From Paraphaeosphaeria minitans (Eukaryota > Ascomycota > Dothideomycetes > Pleosporales > Didymosphaeriaceae): a stretch of 64,000 bases of DNA. Within the stretch, counting starts at the first letter, position 1. Every line of letters starts with the position of its first letter. A program made the translations under genes and the position numbers. Below the pieces are notes generated by a model, which saw nothing but the letters and a program-made list of their open reading frames with translations, was not told the DNA's origin and ran no database searches. The stretch covers positions 124,001 through 188,000 of the forward strand of contig WJXW01000005.1 of NCBI GenBank assembly GCA_015832175.1. The letters are read 5' to 3'. Below are positions 31,485-42,700 of this stretch, piece by piece.

Positions 31485-32201
31485 ATGGCGCTCTTCGCCC
31501 GCACCCTCCGCGCCTCGCTGCTCGACGCCCGTCCCGTCCTGCAAAGCACCAGAGCACTCACAACCGTATCGCACACCTTGGAGACGGGCAACGTGCCCGA
31601 CGCCCTCCTCCACTCCCACCAACACACCTCCTCGAACCTCGAGCAGAAAGTCGAAGCACCGCCTTCACCGCCCCACATGCCGCCGTCTTCAACAGTTCCC
31701 GCAGCCCCGAATGCCCGGCAAGACGTGGTCACCACGCACCTCACCCCATCCATCCGCCAGCTCCTCCCCCTCCTCACCTCCCAACCCGCGCACTACATCA
31801 CCGCGCACATCCACGGCCACCCCTACCTCCTGACCCCCGGCGATACCCTGCGTCTCCCGTTTCTGATGCCGAACGTTGAAGCCGGCGACGTGCTCCGACT
31901 CAACCGCGCGACGCACATCGGATCTAGAGACTACACTTTGAAAGCCCCTGCGGCCATCAAGGGGACCGCGGACCACGGGAAGATTGTGCACTACTTGGAC
32001 GAGAGGCTGTTTACGTGTCGGGCGACGGTGGTGGGCGTGGAGAGCGAGCCGATGCGGATCATGGAGAAGACCAAGAGGAGGCAGAGACATGTGAAACATG
32101 TGTTTAGCAAGCACAAGTATACCGTGTTGAGGGTGGGAGAGGTCGAGGTTAAGACGTTGGAAGAGTATGAGGAGGTGTTGAAGAAGGATGGGGAGGCGTG
32201 A
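31485..32201 (+). CDS. MRPL49: Mitochondrial large-subunit ribosomal protein bL21m
   Basis: Ribosomal protein of the L21 family in the mitochondrial 54S subunit; the yeast ortholog is Mrpl49. Single exon, 238 residues. The N-terminus MALFARTLRASLLDARP is a mitochondrial targeting sequence followed by a Pro/Ser-rich linker to about residue 85. The L21 domain starts at YITAHIHGHPYLLTPGDTLRLP, with MPNVEAGDVLRLNRATHIGSRDY and ATVVGVESEPMRIMEKTKRRQ, and ends with the basic RRQRHVKHVFSKHKYTVLRVGEVEV. Codons end mostly in C in the first half and mostly in G in the last 300 nt. Confidence 0.92.
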   Translation: MALFARTLRASLLDARPVLQSTRALTTVSHTLETGNVPDALLHSHQHTSSNLEQKVEAPPSPPHMPPSSTVPAAPNARQDVVTTHLTPSIRQLLPLLTSQPAHYITAHIHGHPYLLTPGDTLRLPFLMPNVEAGDVLRLNRATHIGSRDYTLKAPAAIKGTADHGKIVHYLDERLFTCRATVVGVESEPMRIMEKTKRRQRHVKHVFSKHKYTVLRVGEVEVKTLEEYEEVLKKDGEA

Positions 32202-32607
32202 TGAAGGGGATTGTTCAGACGGAATTGTGCATTGAGGAACCCAGGTAGCTGGAAGTGTCGAAGTGCGCATGGAAATGTGTATACTGTATGTATAATATGT
32301 GACGGTAGAGGATCGCATTGCATAGAGAACTTGTCTCGATATACGGATGGATGGGAACGGGTGCTTCTGTATAATATCTACCAAACCATCGGCGGCCATG
32401 CCGCATCCTATCTTCCCTTCCCTTTCCATGGCGTTGCCCGCAACGGATCGTGATACACCGCTCGCTATGCTTGGAACGTGATCCTCATCGAGGGGGTCCA
32501 TTTGCTGACCGTTACGGCCGCAAGCCACTCTTCGCGCAGCGTCGTTAAGATCATAACAAACCCCCGCATCTTGGTGCTGTATTTCAAGGCTCAATGTACA
32601 CAGCCTC
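32202..32607. other. Convergent intergenic region bL21m/CSN4
   Basis: 3' flanks of two convergent genes. Nothing beyond likely UTR and poly(A) signal sequence is seen. Confidence 0.6.
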
Positions 32608-33909
32608 TCAGTGCACCGTCTGCGCAGCGTAGAACTCCTACACACAGTCAGCCTGGTCACACAGCAATCGAACTGAAAATCTCACCGGATACTGCGTCTG
32701 AATCATCGTCGTCACCCGCTCCACCTCCTCCGCCAACCCCTGCACATTCGCATCCCACTTCCGCAGCTCCCTCCCCACCACCCGCTCGCTCTGTCCCGTC
32801 TTCCGCTCCCCGCTGCCTTCTCCCTCAAAGAAGATGCACCGATCAATCTGATCAATGTACCCGCTCAGCCGCCCCTGCTCAAACATCTTTGCCGCATAGT
32901 CCTCCGCCTTCTCCGCATCAATGCCCAGCAGCTCCCCTAGCTGGTCGAACCCAATGTTGTTGTACAGCTTGGACGCGCCCACGAGGTTATGCTGAAGGAC
33001 GGCCTGGTCGAGTACGGTGGAACCGTCGGAGGTAAGAGCAAGGTGGTGCGGCTGGAGGCCGGCCGCGAAGGCTTTGGTCTCGTGGGGCGGGATGAGGCGG
33101 TCGAAGAACATCTTCTCGAGCACGGAGTAGTTCTCGACGGAGCTTGCGCGGTCGTCTTTGTAGAGGGTGGCGAGCATCTTGGAGCGCGGGGGGCCTGCGG
33201 GGGAGAGGACGGCGCAGACGATGGCGGAGGAGAGGGCTTGGTGGCGCTCTTCTTCTGCGATGCTGGACTCGAGGGATAGGGAGTAGTATGCTTTTGCTGC
33301 GTCGAGGAAGTTGCGTTGCGAGTCGTTGATGCGGGCCTGGCTGAGTTGGAAATGTATCCGTGTCTCCTTGTCCTGCACGCTGTAGATGACATTCTTGATC
33401 TTGTTGAGGTGGAGCAGCGCGCTCGTGGGGTCGTCTTCTTCGAGATAGCACCGCACGATCCGGATCCAGACCTTCGCCTTGTCGTCGTTGGTTAATGAGC
33501 GTTGTGTTGACTCCAGGTTGATCGATCCTAGCACCCGGGCGGACTTGCGGTAGTCGTCTATCTCTTCGCAAGCTTCTGCTACAGCCTCTTTGATCAATGT
33601 GTCCTGCTCCTCGTACTGGCCCACGCCTTTGGTCTGGAGAAGTGCGATCACATTCTCGCCGACCTCGATCTTGACCTCTGGGTCTTTAACATTGCGGAAC
33701 TGCTCCACGAAGTGGCTGACGAGAGGGCGAAGTACTACGACACTCAAATTGTCGTCTAGCAAGGTACGAGAGTAGGCATTGAGGTCGACGGCGAGATTGC
33801 TCGACGAAGCGGTGATTTGTTGGAGAAGGGTCGAGTATCGGGAAGGCTTGTCGCCGACGGAAGCTGCTTGGATCTCTTGAAGAGCGGCGTTGACTTGTGG
33901 GGACGTCAT
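32608..33909 (-). CDS. CSN4: COP9 signalosome subunit 4
   Basis: PCI-domain subunit of the COP9 signalosome, the complex that removes Nedd8 from cullin-RING ligases; in fungi it links light and development to secondary metabolism. Exon 1 is 33909-32686 and exon 2 is 32637-32608 (30 nt). The 48-nt intron (GTGAGA..TGTAG) joins TQYP to EFYAAQTVH-stop; 417 residues, typical for CSN4. Helical TPR-like repeats fill the N-terminal 250 residues (DKAKVWIRIVRCYLEEDDPTSA; FQLSQARINDSQRNFLDAAKAYY). The PCI winged helix includes LYNNIGFDQLGELLGIDAEKAEDYAAKMFEQGRLSGYIDQIDRCIFF, seen here in full order. MTSPQ is used as start because it is the first ATG; the frame stays open 15 codons further upstream. Confidence 0.93.
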
Positions 33910-34573
33910 CGTGGGTGGATGTGTGAGCGTGTAAGGCGTGGAGTGAAGCGCCACCTGGTGGTTTGCCGCGGTTGAGGTGGGGGAGCTTCAGGCAGCAGAG
34001 GGAAGGTACGATCGAAGCGGGCGGCGAGAGTCGAGGGTGGGACGGTTGGTGTAAATCTGGGGACTAGCTGACAGCACCGTGGGTGAGCGCGAGATCGGTG
34101 AGTCTTATAACGAAGGCGACTTCAGTGGTGAAGGTACTGTCTGTGTTGTTAGGTACCGCCGCGGTCGCTAGCGCGAGTGTAGGTAATCGATAAGCTCTCC
34201 TACCTTGAACAGAGTTCGCATACATGCCTACACGTACTCAAGCTTTTGATCAGGGCATAAGTGCATAAGAAATTGTAAAGGCCTCGCAAGGTTCGGTCCG
34301 AGTTATAGCCTTTTCCCAGATAGATTACAACTTCTCTTGAACGTAAGACCAAGATCCTACACGGACACGCAGAGCCTCAACGTGAGCCAAGGCGCTAAGC
34401 TGCGGGCGGACTCCCGCAATCGAACCGCAGCTCTTTGATTAACACGCCCTCAAAGCCGGCGTCTGACCACTCAACCCTCCGAAAGAACACTCGCCTCTTC
34501 AACGTTCACTCGAGACCCACACGCAATAACTCACGCTCACTCGGCGCATACAAGTGCATCGCACCCGCCCAGG
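33910..34573. other. Divergent intergenic region CSN4/TFIIF-beta
   Basis: 664 bp holding two promoters. A segment at about 34390-34480 has short inverted GC-rich stems and TTCGA/AATCGAA motifs that recall a tRNA, but no complete cloverleaf can be drawn. No gene called. Confidence 0.5.
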
Positions 34574-35650
34574 ATGATGAAGACGGAGGGAGGCTCGCCA
34601 TCCTTTGGCGAAGGCGGCTACATGGACGATGAATTCTATGAGGACACGGGCGAACTCTCATTGCCGCGCGAAGGCGAGAAGCACGTCATGATCGCGCGCA
34701 TCCCGGACTGGCTATACGACCACCTCACGACTTGGGACAAGTTCCTCGCGCAACCCGGCGACGACAACGAGAAGATCACCCTCGGCGAGGTCTTGTCTTT
34801 GCCCCCGGACAACCCATACGATCGGAAGAAGGCTCAGAAGGATGGAAAGAAGCCGCCGGTGAAGCAACAAGGCCCACCAGAACCACCGTCCATGCGCATC
34901 TTCTTCAACAGCGAATGGAACAAAGTAACCAAACTCCCGACAGCCTACGAGATCGAGGGCCAGACCGTCAACGATACCTTGCTGAATAACACGTACGTCT
35001 TCACCGAGAAAGACCTCCCGGGATACAAGCACAACGGTGCTGGACATAATAAGCCCAACACCTCCAACGGCGCAGTGCAGGACCCCAAAGCGCGCGTCAA
35101 GAAGAGCAAATACAAAAAGGCCATCCCCAAGCAGACCGCCCTCATCGGCAGCGTCAACACTCAGTACCTCGCGAAACCCCTAAACACCGCCGAGTTCATC
35201 GCCTTCAACACAGCGCGCACCAAAGAAGCCATCCAGGGCCGCAACTCAAGCACCAACATCATGACCGAGATCGTCGACGAAGTCACCGTCATGAACAACC
35301 TGCAAAACCACTTCGACGGATTCGTCCGCCCGGACAAGAAGCGCAAGTCCCAGCAGAACAAGTTCGCCCGTCTGCCCCGCAACGAGCTCATCGACATCCT
35401 GCACGCCGCCTTCGACGCCCACATGTACTGGCCCATGAGAGCCCTCAAGGCGCACACCAAGCAGCCCGAGGCGTATCTCAAGGAGGTCCTGCCGTCGCTT
35501 GCGAACTTGATCAAGAGCGGCAGTTACGCGAGTCTCTGGAAGAGAGATGATAGCTACAACCGACCGTCTCAGCATGATGGCATAGCCGACATCAAGATCG
35601 AGGATGACGATGACGACGAGGAAGAGGAGGAAATGGAGGATGTGGTTTAA
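34574..35650 (+). CDS. TFG2: Transcription factor IIF beta subunit (RAP30/Tfg2)
   Basis: Small subunit of TFIIF, which brings RNA polymerase II to the promoter and helps start-site choice. Single exon, 358 residues from the first of two adjacent ATGs. The N-terminal dimerisation barrel shows TGELSLPREGEKHVMIARIPDWLYDHLTTW and KITLGEVLSLP, in that order; a charged insert follows, as is usual in fungi. The C-terminal winged helix shows RLPRNELIDILHAAFDAHMYWPMRALKAHTKQPEAYLKEVLPSLA, again in order, then SGSYASLW. The tail is acidic (IKIEDDDDDEEEEEMEDVV). Confidence 0.93.
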   Translation: MMKTEGGSPSFGEGGYMDDEFYEDTGELSLPREGEKHVMIARIPDWLYDHLTTWDKFLAQPGDDNEKITLGEVLSLPPDNPYDRKKAQKDGKKPPVKQQGPPEPPSMRIFFNSEWNKVTKLPTAYEIEGQTVNDTLLNNTYVFTEKDLPGYKHNGAGHNKPNTSNGAVQDPKARVKKSKYKKAIPKQTALIGSVNTQYLAKPLNTAEFIAFNTARTKEAIQGRNSSTNIMTEIVDEVTVMNNLQNHFDGFVRPDKKRKSQQNKFARLPRNELIDILHAAFDAHMYWPMRALKAHTKQPEAYLKEVLPSLANLIKSGSYASLWKRDDSYNRPSQHDGIADIKIEDDDDDEEEEEMEDVV

Positions 35651-36188
35651 GGCGGCGTCGATAGTGGAGGGTTTTAGCTTGGCATCGGCACGGCGTATGT
35701 GGTTTTTAGGTTGCTTCGAATCATGCGGCTGCTCCTTGGCGTTATCAGCATTCGTGCGGAGTTTGGGGGTTCGATTTGCAATCAGCACTTTCGTTGTGGG
35801 ATGGCTTGGATGGAGACTGTAGGATAAATGGTAGGAACACAACGTGCGGTCAGGGATACCCAATAAAAACATCACCAGCCCATCTTACATGCGCCCCTGG
35901 CCATTTTGTATACTTTTCGCGTGTCTTGCAACTCGGCGGACGCCAGATTACTGATGTCAACAAACCAAAGCTACACTAATCGTGGTATCTCTCGTGGAGT
36001 ATCAGGCATCCGATTCATATCATGCATCACCTGGAAAGGTAATACAATATCCCGAATCTCTGAAATCGAACACAGATAGCTACCTGCTTTCGTCGCAGTC
36101 GGCGCCTATTACTTTCTACTTTATAACCCCTTTTGTAGTGCTAAATTGCCCAGCACAATATAACACATTCCATTTCACCTCCCCAGCA
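35651..36188. other. Convergent intergenic region TFIIF-beta/RAD17
   Basis: 3' flanks of two convergent genes, becoming AT-richer around 36060-36180. No gene, RNA or repeat recognised. Confidence 0.6.
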
Positions 36189-38810
36189 CTAATCCTCAAT
36201 ATCATCCTCACTAAGCACCAATTTCCTCCCCTCCGCCTCGCGCCCCGGAATGGCACTTTCTTCCTTCTCTCTACTCTCGATCTTCACACTCTTCTTCTTC
36301 CTCCGCGTGTTTGGCGCTGGCTTGTCTGTCGACCACTGCTCGCCCTCTCCCACCCCGTCCTCAGTCTCATCGCCGTCATCGTCCTCGAGCGAAGCAGACA
36401 CCCCAGACCCCGTGAACGCTGTAATCTTCCGGATCTCGCGGACGGTGGCGGCTGCAGAGGGGTTCGCGGGAGAGCGTCGGCGCAGGATGGAGGGGAGGTA
36501 GGGCAGACGCTCGAGGAGCATTTCGTAGCGCGCGGAGCCGCCGCTGCCAAGGAGGACAGGGGTTAGCGTGTCCTTTTCGAGCTTGTGTTGCGAGAAGGGC
36601 GAGGCTGTGGGTTTTACGGGTGCGGCGAGGGGCGCGATCTTGCGCCATGTGTCTACGCCACCGGCGACTGCGGGCGCAGGTTTTGATAGTGGGCCGTGGG
36701 TGCCGAAGAGGTCGCCTCGTTGTGCGCGGGATATCCAGAGTTCGAGTAGTCCGCCAATTTCTTCTTGTTGACGCCAGAGACGCAGCGATGAAGGGTAGTA
36801 CATGACGAACGCGCTGCCCCTTGCTGCGGCGGCAGATGCACCCGCGCCTTTTGCCTTCGCTCCCATGGCGCCTGGTGGAGGTGCAATGCGTTTGACGGGG
36901 GTTGGGAGGTTGTAGAGTAGGCCTCGGACGCTGGCTTGGAAACTCATCTCGTCCTGGCGAAGGTTGTCTGCGCTTGATCCCTGGATGTTTCGTCGACCGG
37001 ATTCAGATACACCGAAGCGATCAGGCGACAGAAGGTCGGCGTCAGAGAGGGCATCAATGCTGCCATTGATGCAATCGAGGGTTTCTTCACTGTCTCTTGT
37101 GTCACATGACAGGACGTAATTCTCGTGTAGCGCCGCAACAAATGTTTGAGTGTCGGTGCCGAGCTCATCGATGAGCGCTTCGATGTTGACTTCAGATGCT
37201 TTTGGTCTCCGTCGTTCGGGAAAGAAGTTGGGAGGCTGAACGACCGGCTTGTTAGGATCTTCAGGATGCCGCTTGTTGTATACTACTCTACCGACAGCGT
37301 GGAATATGCCGAGTGTGCTTTCACGTTGTGTGACCATCTCCAGCGATTCTTGCTCCATCTGCGTCATGGGTATGTCTTTCGATAGATTCGGCGCTCTCTT
37401 CTTGGTGAGGTTGACTTTTGCGCCCCACCCTTCCGTCTCATCCCCTCTCAGGCAAAGAAACTCAAGTGATGAAATAGCGCTGCGAATATCTCCGAGTTCT
37501 GTGAGACGTTGTATTACCTGTGGACCAACAGTCTTCTTTCGGCCTGTCTTGCGTGCTTCTTTGACAACTATGAGATCTAGCGCTTTAGTCATGAATGTCG
37601 GCGCAATGGGATTAAACTCAATAACGGAAACCCCGGGATGGGTCAGTATCTCAGGACCGAGCAACCGATGGGCAGTGAAGCTATCAGCTGCGGCGGTATT
37701 GGTTGATAGCAAGGTCTCAGAGATGACCATAACGATTGGCGTTACATTTTGAACATCAGCTTTTCCCGAGAAGAAAGCAGTGGCCGAAGGGGTGGTTGCG
37801 GCAAGGTAATTGAGAACAGAGGACCGAAAAGATTGTACAGCAGATGAAGTGCGCGTAAATGTATTAGGAAATTCCTCAACTAAGATCAGTTGCTTTTCTC
37901 GACTTATCTCAGTCGAGTTCTGGGTTTGTTGGCAAGCCTCAGCGGGTTCGTCGAACGTAAGGGTGCCGAATGTGCCAGTCCTGCCAACAAAGTCTTCGAA
38001 TTGCGCAGTGACAGAGACGAAGCCGCCCTCAGACGTCTTCGTGCTTTCAGGATTCTTCCATTCGTGCATATTGAAGGCTAACTCCTTCGAGAGGAGCGCC
38101 ATGGTGGTAGTCTTGCCACTTCCAGCAGGACCTTTGAGAAGCAACAGTCTCTTGCGCTCCTTTCCACTGAAGACATCCGTGAGCCATGTTCGAACATCGG
38201 CGACCTTTTTTTTATGCACAGCCAGCTCATCGAGTGATGTCGGACCGTATTTCTCGTTCCAAGGGCGTCTGTCCATAGTTTCAACAACGGGCACCGGCGA
38301 CGGCGTGGGAGTGGCCCGGCCTCCACTGACTGTTCGCAGAAAGCGATGACTGCTTTTCAAGCCACTCTCCTTGTCCACCGCAGGAAATTTGCCCTTCCGC
38401 ACCGGCAAGGCGGTAGGTCGTGCCTTCCCATACTCGTCATCTGAAGAATCGAAGATATCGTCGATGTCGAGCGGCGTGGCTGCAGAGGTCTTTTCGGGGC
38501 TCGGCGTGGGTTGCGACAAGGCAGGCTTCGGAGCAGCACCAAAGAAGGACGTAATGGGTTTCGAGATAACCTTTGACTTCGCTGGCGACTTTGCTGGTGA
38601 CTTCTTGACTCCGGTGCTAGAGGGGTTTGACGATGAAGCGCGTCGCGTGGATTTGGAAGGCTTCACGTCTCCGGGTGCGCGGGACCCATTCGCGAGGCTC
38701 AGTAGCGTGCCCTTGCGGGGACGCTTCGCAGGCGGTGAGTATCGATCGTCCTCATCGCTGCTGGAGGATACCACTACTGGCTTTTTGCGCGCTGCCCGCG
38801 GCTTGAGCAT
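36189..38810 (-). CDS. RAD17: Checkpoint clamp loader Rad17/Rad24
   Basis: RFC-like AAA+ protein that loads the 9-1-1 clamp at damaged DNA and starts the ATR checkpoint. Single exon, 873 residues from the ATG at 38810; the frame stays open a further 82 codons upstream but without conserved features. The N-terminus is Ser/Lys/Pro-rich with a PIP-like KPITSFF at residues 84-90. The clamp-loader core begins at WNEKYGPTSLDELAVHKKKV (184-203), with Walker A GPAGSGKT (227-234), a Walker B-like LILVEEFPN near 312, and an EFNPIAPTFMTKAL sensor region. The Rad17 C-terminal helical region follows (ESTLGIFHAVGRVVYNKR; LHENYVLSCDT; SFVMYYPSSLRLWR-like). The tail is acidic and basic by turns and ends in LVLSEDDIED. 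Confidence 0.92.
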   Translation of the reverse strand: MLKPRAARKKPVVVSSSSDEDDRYSPPAKRPRKGTLLSLANGSRAPGDVKPSKSTRRASSSNPSSTGVKKSPAKSPAKSKVISKPITSFFGAAPKPALSQPTPSPEKTSAATPLDIDDIFDSSDDEYGKARPTALPVRKGKFPAVDKESGLKSSHRFLRTVSGGRATPTPSPVPVVETMDRRPWNEKYGPTSLDELAVHKKKVADVRTWLTDVFSGKERKRLLLLKGPAGSGKTTTMALLSKELAFNMHEWKNPESTKTSEGGFVSVTAQFEDFVGRTGTFGTLTFDEPAEACQQTQNSTEISREKQLILVEEFPNTFTRTSSAVQSFRSSVLNYLAATTPSATAFFSGKADVQNVTPIVMVISETLLSTNTAAADSFTAHRLLGPEILTHPGVSVIEFNPIAPTFMTKALDLIVVKEARKTGRKKTVGPQVIQRLTELGDIRSAISSLEFLCLRGDETEGWGAKVNLTKKRAPNLSKDIPMTQMEQESLEMVTQRESTLGIFHAVGRVVYNKRHPEDPNKPVVQPPNFFPERRRPKASEVNIEALIDELGTDTQTFVAALHENYVLSCDTRDSEETLDCINGSIDALSDADLLSPDRFGVSESGRRNIQGSSADNLRQDEMSFQASVRGLLYNLPTPVKRIAPPPGAMGAKAKGAGASAAAARGSAFVMYYPSSLRLWRQQEEIGGLLELWISRAQRGDLFGTHGPLSKPAPAVAGGVDTWRKIAPLAAPVKPTASPFSQHKLEKDTLTPVLLGSGGSARYEMLLERLPYLPSILRRRSPANPSAAATVREIRKITAFTGSGVSASLEDDDGDETEDGVGEGEQWSTDKPAPNTRRKKKSVKIESREKEESAIPGREAEGRKLVLSEDDIED

Positions 38811-39772
38811 GCCGCCTGGAGTGGTTGCGTGGACCGAGACAAGCGTGCATTCTTGATCCTCAGTCGTGTTAGACGGGCGCGATCGCAGGCGTGGACGCGC
38901 CCAGTTGGTTGACACGGGTGAAGTGCGCAGTGGGGGCGAGGAAAGTGCACCCGCCTTGGCGCGCTCCGCGAGGCAGTGACAGATGGCGTCCTCACGTGAT
39001 GCCGCTAGGCTAGAAATGGCTAGATCCACGGGCCGTTTTGACAACTCACACCGCATCGTGCATCGGCGAGGCAGTGAAACCAGCCACTGATGATGACTCC
39101 GCCCACAATTTTTGCGAGGCTGGCGGCGTGTTCGAGCATTATCGGCTACCTTTCATGCATGTGCGACCAACCGAACGCCTCCACGCAGACGCACCATACA
39201 CCTTCTGCATGGTAGCCCGATGTCGAGCTTCACATTACACCCAACGGCCTGTCGATAGTCCTCCACATCTCCATTAGAGCAGTTCCCCAACCTCTCCATT
39301 TATCTTTGCTCGGTACCGCGCTCCATTCCTGACCGCATTCGTGGCTCAGAGGTAGGAGGGCGGGGCCATCTCACCTCTTCCGCGGCCCACACATGCACAC
39401 CTACCGATAGTTGGAGGCCGGACGCGTTTCAATTGGAGCGCATAGATTAGTCTGCTAACTCTGATATGCATCTCCTTACTCGCTGGCGCCCTCCCATTGG
39501 TTGAATTGGCATTTCCGGTTCGTGTCGTTGCCATGCATGGCTCTTGAATCCTCCTGCAGCTGCGCACGCAGAAGCCCGTATATAGCCCCTACTGCGCTGT
39601 CTCGTGCACCTTTACATGCTCTCCCGCTATTGTGCCACGCAAGCGTGCGCCTAACTACACTGAGCCTCATCTTCCCACTGCGTCTGACTATCTGTAAGAC
39701 GCAAACATTTTAAGCAAGCAGCCAGCAGGGTCCTGCTCTCCGCTATAAACAGGAAGTCTCGCAGTCGCAAAA
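38811..39772. other. Divergent intergenic region RAD17/repeat-coil protein
   Basis: 962 bp between divergent starts. The part next to RAD17 could encode an N-terminal extension of that protein (open to 39056). The rest looks like promoter and leader of the large repeat/coiled-coil gene. No other feature found. Confidence 0.5.
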
Positions 39773-42700
39773 ATGGCGAAAAAGAAGGGCAAGAAGGCTC
39801 AGAGCCAGCCTCAGAAGCAGACTGTGGAAGCCTCGCCGCCACCGAGCCCAAAAGCTGTACCAGAAGAGCCTGTTACCGCTGTACCTGCATCATTACCACT
39901 TTCACCAGAGACCGCGCCGACCGATTCGATACCGGACGATAGCGTACCTTCGCTAGACTCATCGACTGACGCCAAGGCAAACGACTTGCCTGTGGACGAG
40001 CCTGCGACTGAACCAGCCAGTCAGGAGCCCACAGTCGAGGACCCACCTGTCACTGAGCAGAAAGAAGAGGTAACTGCACCGGTAGAGGAGGGAAAGCCTA
40101 CAGAAGATCCCGAATTCGACGCAAGCGCATGGGACGAACCTGCGACCGAAGCACATCCAGAGCCTGAGAGCGATCCCAAGGCAGAAGAGGAAGCCAAGGA
40201 GACAACTGCAGAAGTGATCACCGAGCAGCCGGCCGATACAACGGTTGAGGATACTGCGCCGCCTGCAGAAGACGATTGGAATTCTTTCGCAGCCAGCAGT
40301 AAGAAGAAGAAGAAGAAAAAAGGGGAGAAAGGCAAGAAAGATCCGGAGGTCGAGCCGCCGAAGAACGACGCGCCTGAACCGGTCATCGAAGCCCCCGAAC
40401 CACCTGTCGTTGAAGCGCCTGAAGCCCCCGTCGAAGAGGCCTCGGAACAACACATTGTTGAAGCTGCAGAGCCTCCTAGCACAGAGGGACCCATTGTTGA
40501 AGCTGCAGAGCCTCCCAGCACAGAAGCACCCGTTGTCGAAGCTGCAGAGCCTCCTAGCACAGAGGGACCCATTGTTGAAGCTGCAGAGCCTCCCAGCACA
40601 GAAGCACCCGTTGTCGAAGCTGCAGAGCCTTCCAGCACAGAACCACCCATTATCGAAGCTGCAGAGCCTCCCAGCACAGAAGCACCCGTTGTCGAAGCTG
40701 CAGAGCCTCCTAGCACAGAAGAACCCATTGTCGAAGTGCCAGAAGCCCCTCCAGCCGAAGAGTCAGAGCCAATTCCAGTCGAAGCTCCGGAACCTCCTCC
40801 CGTAGAAGTACCCGAGGCTCCACAAGCTCCCATAGTTGAAGCAACAGAACCTCCGGTTATCGAAGCCAGGGAAGCGCCGTCCGTCGAGGTCCCAGAACCT
40901 CCTGTCATCGAAGCGCCAGAAGCGCCGCCTGTTGAAGCACTCGAAGCACTTGAGCCTCTAGCTGTTGAGGCACCACAAGCTCTAGCCGTCGAAGCACCCC
41001 TGCCGAAGAAGAAAGGCAAGAAGGGAAAGAAGGTCAAGGTCGAAGAAACCCCGGTGATCATTGACGAGCCAGAACCACCAGTACCCGAGTTGCCAGAAGC
41101 ACCATCAGTTGTGGATGCCCCTGAAGTGCCCATTGTCGAAGGAACCGAAGCACCTGAAGCATCAACCGTCGAAGCGCCTGAGCCTCCAGTCTCAGAAGCA
41201 ACCGAAACCAAGCCTGAGACCCCCCTACCAGAACCACCGGTAGAACACAGCCCGGAACCTTCGCAAGTCGAAAAAGCACCTGTCGAAGCACCGAAAGTCG
41301 AAGACGCATCGCCTGAACCTGCTAAGGTTGAAGCACCTGCCATTGACGACTGGACACCACCGGCAAAGTCTTCCAAGAAGAAAGGCAAGAAGGGGAAGAA
41401 GAGCAAAGATCTTGCCGCTTCTGCAGAAGAGTCAGCTCCGGTGGTCACTGTCCCAGAGCCCAAACCTGCGACCACAAACGAAGAACCCATACCGCAACCA
41501 GAGCTCGTTGCCGAAGCACAGCCCGAACTACCAACAGAGAGCGCTCCTGCACCTCAGCCCGAACCTACGATAGTGTCACATCCCGAATCCGAGCTGACAA
41601 CAAAGGGAGTATCTGCATCCGATTCAACTCCGGAGCCCGAACCAGATATCGTCGAAGCACCGAGAGCACCGAGCCCCTCGCCTGCACCAGACCCTCCATC
41701 TGCACCTGTTGAAGCACCGAGACCGCCGACGCCAACGCCTCCTCCATCTGTGCCAGCTTTTGTGGAAACGGAAGCTCTGCACGTCTCAAAGCATCGAGCA
41801 CCGAATCCTCTATCAGTGCAAACGAGAAGCTCTCCTGTGCCCAAATCCGCATCACCCACACGCGCCTCATCTCAAGCAGAGAGCTATTCGTTTCCAGTCG
41901 TACCTGCTCCAGTCAAATCGAGAGCTCCGCCCATCGCGGAACCCGATCCCATCTCGCCAAGTTCTACAGCAACCGAGCGTCCACCTGTGCTTTCTGCTCC
42001 GACAAAGTCAGCGGTGAGCCAAGCAATCGAAGAAGACAGACCCCCAGCTCCTACACCACCTCCAACCAGAGCTCGACCACGACGCGCACCTGTATATGAC
42101 GACGACGACGACGATGACGACTACGAGTCAGCTTTGATACAACCCCGACTGAGGCACCGAGAAGACGAACCACTCTCCCGCGATTCGTCTCGCGGATCCT
42201 ATCCTCCAGCCCACTCCCGGCCTCTGTTCGCGTCCCGCGTACCACAACCAGAGCATCACTCAAATCCTCCACCCCCGTCAGCTCCGCCGCAGTATCACCA
42301 TCCAAGGCACCAGTACCCTCCTACTGCGCCACCGTACTACCATCCCTCTAGTCACGGACCTAGCCACTCGCCTAGCCACGCGCCTACGAACAGCATGAGT
42401 CAAGCTAGTGGGTATCCAGACTATTCTCCATATGGGCCTCCTTCGCATCATTCCTCCCCGCATGGGTATCAGGAAAGTTGGAGTCATGTCCCACCGAACT
42501 ATGGATACAATGGCCATAGTTCACCGCAACGCCATGATCCCATGCGGCCTAGAGACTACGGCAACGGATATCCCGCTATTGAAAACGGCCCTGCAATCGA
42601 TGACGGGAATGGAGATGCATTCTCTAGCATAGCTCGGGCTATTAATGACCTTCCTTCGCTCTTAGCTAACTACAAGGAGGCCCAAAGTCAATTGGCAATG

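Noticed and set aside
34390..34480. tRNA-like inverted repeats and a TTCGATT motif between CSN4 and TFIIF-beta
   Set aside because: A D-arm-like and an anticodon-arm-like hairpin can be sketched on the minus strand, but the T-arm does not pair and no acceptor stem closes the structure. A tRNAscan run would decide.
40021..41490. Long minus-strand frame opposite the giant protein's repeat region
   Set aside because: It is the antisense shadow of the Pro/Glu/Ala repeats, giving a Gly/Ser/Ala-rich translation with no promoter or start of its own.
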